DNA from: an uncultured Lachnospiraceae bacterium
Lineage (GTDB): Bacteria > Bacillota_A > Clostridia > Lachnospirales > Lachnospiraceae
Direction of reading: 5' to 3'
NCBI GenBank assembly: GCA_910585855.1
Contig: CAJUGZ010000060.1
Location: 1-16,674 of the forward strand
Length of the DNA: 16,674 nucleotides
Shown: in pieces, positions 1 to 6,986 of the stretch
Numbering within the stretch: the stretch's first letter is position 1
Layout: each line of letters begins with the position of its first letter
Notes under the pieces: generated by a model
The model's database searches: none
What the model was told of the DNA's origin: nothing
Seen by the model: only the letters and a program-made list of their open reading frames with translations
Program-made: the position numbers and the translations under genes

Positions 1-232
1 GCTTCTATGCAGGGTATGCAAAAAAAGGGGCGTGTTTAGCCCGGATGATAGGAAAAAGAATGTTTTATGGTTGATAAAATCCTTCCTTACACCAGTTATG
101 TTTTGCCTGTTATGAGGGCGAATTGCGCCCCGGTTCGACCGGTTGGATGAACCGAAATCAGAAGCCTTAGACTTTCTTACCGTTTGGAGCGGAGCAGGCA
201 AAGAACAGGAGCAAACCGCCTCTTGCGTCCGG
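1..232 (-). repeat. Interspersed palindromic repeat, copy A (cut by window edge)
   Basis: Read on the minus strand, this matches copies at 9403-9671 and 16426-16674. Shared blocks, in order, are CCGGACGC at the outer edge (225-232), a CCGCTC...GTAAGAAA...CTAAGGCTTCTG block (about 162-206), GAACCGGGGCGCAATTCGCCC (116-136) and GGGCTAAACACG (31-42). A 73-nt internal module (43-115) separates the last two blocks. Copy C has a related module of the same length, and copy B has only 7 nt there. No open reading frame is convincing. The left end lies outside the window. Confidence 0.75.
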
Positions 233-383
233 TGAAAGCCCATCTTTTCCGGCAGCATCCTATTCTTACTTTGAAATTATCGTGAAAATGGATTATTTTA
301 TTTTCTTCCGTTTTCGGAGTCCTCCTCTGACTTAAAATTCGTAGAACAAGTTAAGAATAGAATTACTGTAGAAATATGTAACA
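233..383. other. Intergenic spacer between repeat copy A and the recombinase
   Basis: I see no gene here. The spacer contains only a short CCGTTTTCGG hairpin (about 308-317) that is too weak to call a terminator for the minus-strand recombinase, which ends at 384. Confidence 0.4.
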
Positions 384-962
384 TTATAGTTCGAGATTTA
401 GAAAAACATTATCTTTGTCGTCTTGTTCGATTCCAAGATAGCGTTTTGTCACTTCAAAGGAAGAATGATTATAGATAGAAACTAGAAGGGCAGGGTTTGT
501 TCCTGCAAGCCATGCATGATAGCCAAATGTTTTTCTTAAAGAATGGCAGCTTATATGTTCTGGAAGCTGTAAGTCATGGCAGGCGTTTTTAATAATGCGG
601 TATGCCTGTTCACGGCAAAGGGGAACTTCTCTTAGGTGTCCAGTAAAGATAAATTGTTCCTGACATGCATAGGGCAGACTTTCCAGATATAAGCGCAGTC
701 CAGAAATAGCGGATTTGTTTAGAGCAATCATACTGTGCTTTCCTGTTTTTTTTTCTGTAAGTTCTAGATGAACACGAAATTTTTTTAATTTGAAATCGTA
801 GACGTTTCCCCATTTTAAAACAAGAATATCACTGATTCGAAGGGCAGTATTTACTGCAGTGCTGATAAGAGCATAATTTCTTAAATTTGGTTTTTGATTT
901 AAGTAATAGTTTTTTAATTGTTCTAAGTCTTCTCGACTTCTGATAGTCTGTGTTGTACTCAT
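384..962 (-). CDS. Small tyrosine recombinase (solo catalytic domain)
   Basis: A 192-aa site-specific DNA recombinase of the phage-integrase/XerC-D fold. It would cut and rejoin DNA through a covalent 3'-phosphotyrosine link. All catalytic residues are recognisable: Arg42 (ALRISD), Lys72 or Lys75 in the beta hairpin, His140-x-x-Arg143 (HSLRKT), His166 (YNHSS) and Tyr175 (RYLGI). The usual N-terminal SAM-like arm/core-binding domain is almost absent. The length therefore resembles FimB/FimE-type invertases rather than phage integrases of 300-400 aa. The start is well supported by AGGAGG at 968-973. It is divergent from rsmA, and no excisionase or phage genes are nearby. Its substrate is unknown: it could be a DNA-inversion switch, a relic integrase, or a recombinase for the nearby repeats. 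Confidence 0.85.
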   Translation of the reverse strand: MSTTQTIRSREDLEQLKNYYLNQKPNLRNYALISTAVNTALRISDILVLKWGNVYDFKLKKFRVHLELTEKKTGKHSMIALNKSAISGLRLYLESLPYACQEQFIFTGHLREVPLCREQAYRIIKNACHDLQLPEHISCHSLRKTFGYHAWLAGTNPALLVSIYNHSSFEVTKRYLGIEQDDKDNVFLNLEL

Positions 963-1050
963 AAATTCCTCCTAAATGAAAAATATAGTTTTTTGATAGG
1001 ATGTGACGTTAGGGTATTCTATCTGTCAAAGGTACAAAATGTGTCAGTAT

Positions 1051-1059
1051 ATTGTATCA
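1051..1059 (-). promoter_or_regulatory. Possible extended -10 promoter for the recombinase
   Basis: On the minus strand the sequence reads TGATACAAT, an extended -10 (TGn + TACAAT). I find no good -35 at 16-18 nt. A TTGACA hexamer exists closer to the gene (1024-1029), but the -10 at the right spacing is poor. Weak call. Confidence 0.35.
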
Positions 1060-1164
1060 TAATTAAAATATAGAATAGGAAAAATTTAGAAATAAAAATA
1101 TAAGAGTGTCAAGAGGCAGAAAGAGAATGATGAAAAAATGCTATTCAAACGTGCGGTTTTGTTG

Positions 1165-1170
1165 TATAAT
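1165..1170 (+). promoter_or_regulatory. -10 element upstream of rsmA
   Basis: A consensus TATAAT lies about 60 nt before the chosen rsmA start. The -35 region is poor (TATTCA at 17-nt spacing). Confidence 0.5.
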
Positions 1171-1231
1171 GAATTTATAATTAGTGTGTAGTGAAAGATT
1201 TTATATGAAGAAGAGGCGGAGCAGAGGATAT

Positions 1232-2095
1232 ATGGCAGATTTAATAAATCCGAAAAAGACGATTGAAGTAATTCAAAAGTATGAGTTTATATTTCAGAAA
1301 AAGTTTGGTCAAAACTTTTTGATTGATTCTTATGTAATGGATAAAATTTTGGCTTCTGCTGCTTTAAAAAAAGAGGACTGTGTGTTGGAAATTGGTCCCG
1401 GGATTGGTACGATGACACAGGCTCTTGCAGAACAGGCAGGTCAGGTAATTGCAGTGGAAATTGATCGAAATTTAATCCCGATTTTGTCGGAAACACTAGC
1501 CCAATATCCGAATGTAACAGTAATACAAGCAGATATTTTAAAGGTAGATATTCAAAAACTAGCACAGGAACAGAATCAAAACAGACCATTTAAAGTAGTG
1601 GCAAATCTTCCATATTATATTACCACCCCGATTATTATGAGTTTGTTTGAGGGAAATGTACCTGTTGACAGTATTACGGTTATGGTACAGAAGGAAGTGG
1701 CAGAGCGGATGAAAGAAGCACCGGGCAGTAAAGAGTATGGTGCATTGTCACTGGCTGTTCAGTATTATGCAAAGCCGGAGATTGTAGCTAATGTGCCTCC
1801 GAATTGTTTTTTGCCTCGTCCAAAAGTGGGTTCTGCAGTGATTCGTTTGACTCGTCATAAAGAACCGCCGGTGAAGGTGTTAGATGAAAATCTAATGTTT
1901 GCTTTGATACACGCTTCTTTTCAGCAGAGAAGAAAGACTTTGGTAAATGGTTTAGTAAATTCGTCGAATATAGGATATACCAAAGGACAGATTCAGGCTG
2001 CATTAGAGGCACAGAATCTTTCACTTTCTATTCGGGGAGAAACGCTGTCTTTGCAGCAGTTTGCAGATTTAAGTAATTATTTGAGAAAAATGTAG
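1232..2095 (+). CDS. rsmA: 16S rRNA (adenine1518-N6/adenine1519-N6)-dimethyltransferase
   Basis: RsmA (KsgA) uses S-adenosylmethionine to dimethylate two adjacent adenosines in the 3'-terminal hairpin of 16S rRNA during small-subunit maturation. From ATG 1232 the product is 287 aa, the usual family length. It shows FGQNFL (25-30), the SAM-binding LEIGPGIG loop (52-59), acidic VEID (75-78), QAD (99-101) and the catalytic NLPYY motif (125-129). Upstream in-frame GTG (1184) and ATG (1205) starts exist. MADLINPKKT fits the family N-terminus and has AGAGG just upstream, so I prefer 1232. A chemoreceptor follows after 28 nt with no terminator between them, so read-through is likely. Lack of RsmA causes kasugamycin resistance in other bacteria (family knowledge). 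Confidence 0.96.
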   Translation: MADLINPKKTIEVIQKYEFIFQKKFGQNFLIDSYVMDKILASAALKKEDCVLEIGPGIGTMTQALAEQAGQVIAVEIDRNLIPILSETLAQYPNVTVIQADILKVDIQKLAQEQNQNRPFKVVANLPYYITTPIIMSLFEGNVPVDSITVMVQKEVAERMKEAPGSKEYGALSLAVQYYAKPEIVANVPPNCFLPRPKVGSAVIRLTRHKEPPVKVLDENLMFALIHASFQQRRKTLVNGLVNSSNIGYTKGQIQAALEAQNLSLSIRGETLSLQQFADLSNYLRKM

Positions 2096-2123
2096 AAGGT
2101 ATTTGTTGTGGGAGGAGTCTGAT

Positions 2124-3806
2124 ATGGAAAAAAGAGAAAATCAAAGTACAAAGGCACGGCGATATACAAAACAAACAATTATAACGTTAGGAATTGCCAT
2201 TTTTCTTGTAGCAGTAACGATTGCTACCAGTAATTTTTTAATTGTAAAAAAGGATGCACAATATCAGCTTGTAAATCGTGCATATAATTTTTGGCAGGCT
2301 TCCCAGTATCTGACTTCTGAAGCAAGAAATTATATTATAACGGGAAGACGGGAACACTATGATAATTATGAGAATGAAGTACAGGTAGCAAAAAGACGTG
2401 ATAAAGCAAAAGAGGAAATGTATCGGATTGGATTATCAGAAATAGAAAAGGATTTAATTGAACAGATTGGAACAATTTCGAATGATTTAGTTCCATTTGA
2501 AGAAGAAGCGATGCAGGCAGTTTCTACAATAGGGGATTTTCAGAAGGGAAGAGATATTCTTTATGGGGACTATTATGTAACTGGTCTGCAAAAAATTGAA
2601 GAAAATATGACACAGCTTTTTTCTGAAATTGAACAACGTACCGATCGGGAAACGCAGAGAGTATATATCATTACAATTATTTTTTCGGCTGCATCCATTT
2701 TTTGTATGGTATGTGTAATCTGGGTACTCTTAATTTTAGTAAAGTTTATTACAAAAGAGTTGCTGAAGCCGGTTTTAAAGGTAAGGGATGCTATGCTGCT
2801 GGTTTCGCAGGGAAACTTATCAGAGCCATTGGATTTGCAGTCGGATGAAACAGAGGTTGGAACATTGGCAAAAGCAATACAGGATACCAAGACGTTCTTA
2901 AAGGAATTGATTAGTGAAATGGCGGAGAAATTGGTAAAAATGGCAGAGGGAGATTTTACTGATGAATTAGAAAAGAATTATATCGGAGAATTTGCTCCAA
3001 TTAAAGAAGCCGTTAATCGAATTATAAAGGATTTAAGTACCATGCTCTATACACTTCAGGAGGTTTCCGAACAGGTCAATCAGGGTGCAAGCCAACTTGC
3101 TATGGCATCAGAAGATTTGGCAGAGGGAAACACCAATCAAGCGAGTATTGTAGAGGAGTTAGCGGCATCTATGGTAACGATGGAAGAAACTGTCCGTAAA
3201 AATGTAGAGGAAGCAAAGGTGACTTCTGAAACGGCACAAGGAGCAGGAGCAGCACTTTTAGAAACCAATCAGAAGTTAGAGGAACTGAAAAGTGCAATTG
3301 GGATTATTAGTGATCGGTCTACTCAGATTGGAGAGATTATACAAGTGATTAATGAAATTGCTTCTCAGACTAATCTTTTGGCTTTAAATGCAGCGATTGA
3401 AGCGGCACGGGCAGGAGAGGCAGGAAAAGGATTTGCAGTGGTAGCAGAACAAGTAAAAAAACTGGCAAATCAATCTTCGGAGGCAGCAAGCGGAACAACT
3501 GTGCTGATACAGGGGACAGTGGATTCGGTAACAACGGGAATACGGCTTGCTGATGAAGTGGCAAATAGTATGAATGGTGTAATGGACGGAGCAAAGATAG
3601 CAACTAATGCAATGGAGGATATGGCAGGAACATTGGAGGGGAATTTGCTTTCTATTCAAGAGATTAATAAGGCAGTTAGTCAGGTGGCAAGTGTAGTAGA
3701 GAATAATTCGGCTACAGCTCAGCAAACGGCTGCTACCAGTGAAGAGCAGAGTGCTCAGGTGGATACGTTGAATCAGTTGGTAAAGAGATTTAAATTGAAA
3801 ATGTAG
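2124..3806 (+). CDS. Methyl-accepting chemotaxis protein
   Basis: A 560-aa transmembrane chemoreceptor that would signal through CheW/CheA at the membrane. TM1 is at about 18-41 and TM2 at about 181-207. They bracket an all-helical sensor of about 140 residues, consistent with a four-helix-bundle input domain. A HAMP domain follows (about 208-265). A second HAMP-like stretch (about 270-310, MAEGDFTDEL...GEFAPIKEAVNRI) precedes the cytoplasmic coiled coil. The conserved tip is at about 411-445 (EIASQTNLLALNAAIEAARA, then GKGFAVVA). No C-terminal CheR/CheB pentapeptide is seen. The start at 2124 is fixed by GGAGGAG at 2111-2117; an earlier in-frame TTG is unlikely. The ligand cannot be inferred. 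Pairing with rsmA looks incidental. Confidence 0.95.
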   Translation: MEKRENQSTKARRYTKQTIITLGIAIFLVAVTIATSNFLIVKKDAQYQLVNRAYNFWQASQYLTSEARNYIITGRREHYDNYENEVQVAKRRDKAKEEMYRIGLSEIEKDLIEQIGTISNDLVPFEEEAMQAVSTIGDFQKGRDILYGDYYVTGLQKIEENMTQLFSEIEQRTDRETQRVYIITIIFSAASIFCMVCVIWVLLILVKFITKELLKPVLKVRDAMLLVSQGNLSEPLDLQSDETEVGTLAKAIQDTKTFLKELISEMAEKLVKMAEGDFTDELEKNYIGEFAPIKEAVNRIIKDLSTMLYTLQEVSEQVNQGASQLAMASEDLAEGNTNQASIVEELAASMVTMEETVRKNVEEAKVTSETAQGAGAALLETNQKLEELKSAIGIISDRSTQIGEIIQVINEIASQTNLLALNAAIEAARAGEAGKGFAVVAEQVKKLANQSSEAASGTTVLIQGTVDSVTTGIRLADEVANSMNGVMDGAKIATNAMEDMAGTLEGNLLSIQEINKAVSQVASVVENNSATAQQTAATSEEQSAQVDTLNQLVKRFKLKM

Positions 3807-3816
3807 TGGAGAAAGG

Positions 3817-3852
3817 GCATATTCTTTTGCAGAAAGAGGATATGCTTTTTTT
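3817..3852 (+). terminator. Intrinsic terminator after the chemoreceptor
   Basis: GCATATTC (3817-3824) pairs with GGATATGC (3838-3845), with one G-U. A run of seven T follows (3846-3852), 11 nt after the stop codon. Confidence 0.85.
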
Positions 3853-3859
3853 CTTTAAT

Positions 3860-4021
3860 GGGGGGACGCTGAAATCGAAAGGAAGGTCTATTCCGAGCCT
3901 GCTTGCGCTTAGCATTTCCTATTTTCATAGCGGACACATAAGGCACGAAAACACAGCAGTACCGTACCTAAGTGCCGATGGGAAATGATGACCCTGCATA
4001 GACCTTCCTTTCGATTTCAGC
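3860..4021. repeat. Palindromic element, second type, copy 1 (decayed centre)
   Basis: Perfect 23-bp inverted ends lie at 3868-3890 and 3999-4021 (GCTGAAATCGAAAGGAAGGT + CTA). GGGGGGACGCTG is at the left edge. The centre matches the element at 11229-11397 (CGCTTAGCATTTCCT, AGCGGACAC, AAAACACAGCA versus AAAATACAGCA). Its inner arms no longer pair well. The short frames inside it look accidental. It sits directly behind the chemoreceptor terminator. Confidence 0.8.
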
Positions 4022-4188
4022 TAGTTCTTCCAGCTTTAAAATTGTATGAGGAGGTTTTATTTTGCTGTAATTATTGTCGAAAGGATATGGACGGGTATAT
4101 TTTTTTGTCTAATAAAAAAATCATACGGGACTTAATTGTCACATACAATAAATATAACGGAAGAAGGTTGTAGAAAGGGGCAGGAAGT
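4022..4188. other. Leader of the 531-aa protein; no clear gene
   Basis: An open frame runs from inside the repeat to 4173 and contains CCNYC and a C-terminal KKIIRDLIVTYNKYN. It has no plausible own start with a ribosome site, so I do not annotate it. AGGAGG at about 4050-4055 is followed only by a TTG that stops two codons later. Confidence 0.4.
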
Positions 4189-5784
4189 GTGACGGAGATA
4201 AAGAGGTTTGTTTCTTATATTTATATGTATAATAGTGGCGTAAAAGGCAGTAATGTTGGTTTTGCAAAGGTGGATTCTAGAAATGGGCAGTGTAAAATTG
4301 CAGTCAATATAAAAGGATTGGAATTTAGTAACGGAAAGAGTGAAAAAGTTTATTTATTTTATCGAAAACAGGAAAAAATTTTAGGAATTTATATTGGAAG
4401 TTTTCAGATTGTGAATGGGATAGGGGAATTTCAGGAGCAGTTTCAGACGCAGAATATAAAGGCAGCGGATTTGTCTTTGGATGAGATGAATGGGATTTTT
4501 ATTCGGGAGGAGGATAGAAACGAACGGGTTTTTGCTTCGGGGTGGGATGATTATGCGATTCTTGTAAATCAGTTTTCTGTACATAAGGGAAAGGAGGATG
4601 TTGTTTCTGATAGAGAGGAAGGCGGGCTGCTTCGAGTTTCTGAGGTAGAGGAAAAACGGAAAGAACCGGTGATTTTTTTTGATAGAAATTGGAGAAGCGA
4701 AGAGCTTGTGGAGGAGCAGCCGGTAGAAGCAGGACAAAAGGAGTTAATTTTGCAGGAGGGTCAGACGGAGAATACGATAGAAGAGAAAGAAGCAGATGCG
4801 GATGTAGGTGTAGAAAAAGCATCAGTCGAGATGGTAAAAGCGGATATAGAGGTAGGGACGGATTCTGTTATAAGTCAGGGAGAAGAAACAACTATACCAG
4901 AGGTTCAAGATAAGTTAGGCAGTGATTATGAGCAGAAAACAGAAAAACAGAAGGAAGATTTGGAGCGTGAAATTAAAAGAGGGCGAAAAATGGATATTAT
5001 GCAGAAGGAAGAAGGGGGGAAAGATGTCGAAGAACCTTCCAAGATGACAGAATCTTTTAAGACGAAAGAGGAGGATGGGGAGCAGGATTTTGAGAAGGAA
5101 AAGGGAGCAGATGGGGTGGAAACTGCAATTATAGAGGATGCAAATGGAGAACGAAGTAATAAGAAGGTGCATACGACTGAGAATGAGATAGAGAATAAGA
5201 CGGAAAGAAAGCAGCAGGATTTAGGCAGTGTGCAGGGAAATGGGCTGCTGTGGGGAACGCATACGCCCGGTGCATGGAAGGAAATGAGTTGGGAGGAGTA
5301 TCAGGAAAAGGAGCAGCAGCTAAGAAAGCAGGTGCAAACCTGTATATATTCCGATAAGAAAAAGCAGGATATGGGAAAACAGGAAAGTTTGGTACAGGAA
5401 ATGAAACAGCCTGATGTATCAAATACAGTTAATGTAGAGGAAACTGCATGGGAGAAACTCTGTCATCAATTTCCAAAGATTCGGGCTTTTGTAGATGAGC
5501 CGGAAAGTCTTTGTCTAAAGATTGATTTACAGGATCTCCGTATGCTGGCGCAGGAAAATTGGGTATTGGGAAGCAATAGTTTTTTGCTGCATGGATATTA
5601 TAATTTTCGGTATTTGATTTTGACACAGGAAGAGGAGGAATTTGTATTGGGTGTGCCGGGGATTTATCATCCAAATGAAAAAATGATGGCTTCTATGTTT
5701 GGGTTTGGAGATTTTAAACCGGTAAAAGATTGTGAGAAGATGCTTGGGCAGTTTGGGTATTGGTGTAAAAAGGTAGCACTTTAG
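4189..5784 (+). CDS. Hypothetical protein with conserved ends and acidic low-complexity middle
   Basis: A 531-aa protein I cannot name functionally. Its N-terminal block (about 1-135, starting MTEIKRFVSYIYMY) looks like a beta-rich domain. Its C-terminal block (about 425-531, including FLLHGYYNFRYLILTQ and FVLGVPGIYHPNEK) is also conserved in style. I recall proteins of this layout from Lachnospiraceae but attach no family number. Residues about 140-420 are rich in Glu, Lys, Gln and Asp, with few hydrophobics, and are probably disordered. No signal peptide or membrane segment is visible. The GTG start has AAAGGGG at 4174-4180. The gene stands alone between the palindromic element and fba. The well-defined end domains joined by a variable linker argue for a real protein despite the biased composition. 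Confidence 0.8.
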   Translation: MTEIKRFVSYIYMYNSGVKGSNVGFAKVDSRNGQCKIAVNIKGLEFSNGKSEKVYLFYRKQEKILGIYIGSFQIVNGIGEFQEQFQTQNIKAADLSLDEMNGIFIREEDRNERVFASGWDDYAILVNQFSVHKGKEDVVSDREEGGLLRVSEVEEKRKEPVIFFDRNWRSEELVEEQPVEAGQKELILQEGQTENTIEEKEADADVGVEKASVEMVKADIEVGTDSVISQGEETTIPEVQDKLGSDYEQKTEKQKEDLEREIKRGRKMDIMQKEEGGKDVEEPSKMTESFKTKEEDGEQDFEKEKGADGVETAIIEDANGERSNKKVHTTENEIENKTERKQQDLGSVQGNGLLWGTHTPGAWKEMSWEEYQEKEQQLRKQVQTCIYSDKKKQDMGKQESLVQEMKQPDVSNTVNVEETAWEKLCHQFPKIRAFVDEPESLCLKIDLQDLRMLAQENWVLGSNSFLLHGYYNFRYLILTQEEEEFVLGVPGIYHPNEKMMASMFGFGDFKPVKDCEKMLGQFGYWCKKVAL

Positions 5785-5837
5785 AGAAAAGTTTGTAAGA
5801 TGAAAGGTTTGTACTTCCCTTTTTTTGTTTTTTGATG

Positions 5838-5843
5838 TATAAT
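5838..5843 (+). promoter_or_regulatory. -10 element of the fba promoter
   Basis: A consensus TATAAT preceded by TG, about 70 nt before the fba start. The -35 is poor (TTCCCT at 17-nt spacing). A small GCCGT-TGAT-ACGGC hairpin (5885-5898) sits just before the ribosome site. Confidence 0.55.
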
Positions 5844-5913
5844 AGCTGTAACTCGGTGTAATACCAAAACGGGATAAAATAAGAGCCGTTGATACGGCGG
5901 AATGGAGGATATT

Positions 5914-6780
5914 ATGTTAGTTTCAGCACAGGAAATGCTTCAGAAGGCAAAAGCAGGGAAGTATGCAGTAGGTCAGTTTAATATCAACAATTTAGAGTGG
6001 ACAAAGGCAATTCTGTCAACTGCTCAAGAGCTGAACTCGCCGGTTATTTTAGGTGTGTCGGAAGGCGCAGGCAAATATATGACAGGCTATAAGACAGTAG
6101 TAGGTATGGTAAAGGGAATGATGGAAGAATTAAATATTACTGTTCCAGTAGCACTTCATTTGGATCATGGCGGATATGAAGGATGCTTGAAGTGTGTAGA
6201 AGCAGGTTTTTCTTCTATTATGTTTGATGGTTCTCATTATCCAATCGAAGAAAATATTGCAAAGACAACTGAGTTGGTAAAGATCTGCAAGGAAAAGGGA
6301 TTGTCTTTGGAAGCAGAAGTCGGATCTATCGGCGGAGAAGAAGATGGTGTAATCGGTGCTGGTGAAGTGGCTGATCCACAGGAATGTAAGTCGATTGCTG
6401 ATTTAGGTGTTACCATGCTGGCAGCAGGAATCGGAAATATTCATGGAAAATATCCTGCAAATTGGAAAGGGTTAAGCTTTGAAACATTGGATGAGATTCA
6501 GAAACTGACCGGGGATATGCCTTTGGTACTTCATGGCGGTACTGGGATTCCAGAAGATATGATTAAGAAAGCAATTTCTCTTGGGGTGGCAAAAATTAAT
6601 GTAAATACGGAGTGTCAGTTATCTTTTGCTGCTGCTACTCGTAAATATATTGAAGAGGGAAAAGATTTGCAGGGAAAGGGATTTGATCCTCGTAAATTGT
6701 TAGCTCCGGGTACAGAAGCAATTAAGGCAACCGTAAAGGAAAAGATGGAGCTGTTTGGTTCTGTTGGAAAGGCAGAATAA
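5914..6780 (+). CDS. fba: Class II fructose-bisphosphate aldolase
   Basis: A cytosolic, zinc-dependent glycolytic enzyme that reversibly splits fructose 1,6-bisphosphate into dihydroxyacetone phosphate and glyceraldehyde 3-phosphate. From ATG 5914 it is 288 aa. Visible features are LHLDHGG (81-87, with catalytic Asp84 and zinc His85), the GSIGGEEDGV loop (137-146), GNIHGKYP (174-181, zinc His177), LHGGTGIP (206-213, zinc His207) and NVNTE (229-233). The sequence fits the short class IIB group, which also contains tagatose-bisphosphate and related aldolases. Fructose bisphosphate is the default substrate for a solo gene in this phylum. I chose 5914 over the in-frame ATG at 5902 because GGAGG (5904-5908) overlaps the earlier codon and is well placed for 5914. 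Confidence 0.94.
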   Translation: MLVSAQEMLQKAKAGKYAVGQFNINNLEWTKAILSTAQELNSPVILGVSEGAGKYMTGYKTVVGMVKGMMEELNITVPVALHLDHGGYEGCLKCVEAGFSSIMFDGSHYPIEENIAKTTELVKICKEKGLSLEAEVGSIGGEEDGVIGAGEVADPQECKSIADLGVTMLAAGIGNIHGKYPANWKGLSFETLDEIQKLTGDMPLVLHGGTGIPEDMIKKAISLGVAKINVNTECQLSFAAATRKYIEEGKDLQGKGFDPRKLLAPGTEAIKATVKEKMELFGSVGKAE

Positions 6781-6807
6781 AGAAAATTGTAAATTTGAAA
6801 AAAATAC

Positions 6808-6836
6808 TTGCTTTTTTTTCAATTTTGCGGTATTCT
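6808..6836 (+). promoter_or_regulatory. glnN promoter
   Basis: -35 TTGCTT (6808-6813), 17-nt spacer, -10 TATTCT (6831-6836). Transcription would start near 6843, just ahead of the attenuator hairpins. Confidence 0.6.
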
Positions 6837-6859
6837 AATGTTCGAAGAGAAAGAATAGG

Positions 6860-6891
6860 GTTACAGTGATGTAATGGAACAAAGGCGTTCT
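6860..6891 (+). promoter_or_regulatory. Tandem hexaloop hairpins: likely ANTAR-protein binding site
   Basis: Two adjacent 5-bp hairpins have six-base loops. P1 is GTTAC (6860-6864), loop AGTGAT, GTAAT (6871-6875). P2 is GGAAC (6876-6880), loop AAAGGC, GTTCT (6887-6891). Both loops have A at position 1 and G at position 4, the known signature of RNAs bound by ANTAR antiterminators such as EutV and nitrogen regulators. P2 shares bases with the following terminator, so the two folds exclude each other. Confidence 0.75.
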
Positions 6892-6919
6892 TGTAGTTGA
6901 TGCTATAAGAGCGCCTTTT
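6881..6919 (+). terminator. Leader terminator (attenuator) before glnN
   Basis: A 16-bp stem pairs 6881-6896 with 6903-6918, with two G-U pairs and a TTGATG loop. It ends in a short run of four T (6916-6919). It lies between promoter and gene and overlaps the P2 hairpin, as expected for transcription attenuation. The T run is short, so termination may be partial. Confidence 0.7.
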
Positions 6920-6986
6920 CGTAAGTGAGTAAGGAAAAAGAAGTAAAACAGTAAAGATGGTACAGTTATTGAAGGAGAATGAAAAA

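Noticed and set aside
126..145. tRNA T-arm-like GGTTCGACC in repeat copy A
   Set aside because: No acceptor, D or anticodon arms surround it. Copies B and C change the would-be loop.
1024..1029. TTGACA on the minus strand as -35 for the recombinase
   Set aside because: The hexamer at 17-nt spacing (TCACAT) is a poor -10.
3806..3988. 60-codon frame after the chemoreceptor
   Set aside because: It runs through the terminator and the repeat element, with no start context.
3985..4173. 62-codon frame with CCNYC and a Spo0E-like looking C-terminus
   Set aside because: It begins inside the palindromic repeat, has no ribosome site for any start, and the resemblance to Spo0E-type helices is slight.
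4689..4913. Arg/Gly-rich 74-codon frame inside the 531-aa gene
   Set aside because: It is a shadow of the purine-rich coding sequence of the acidic middle.
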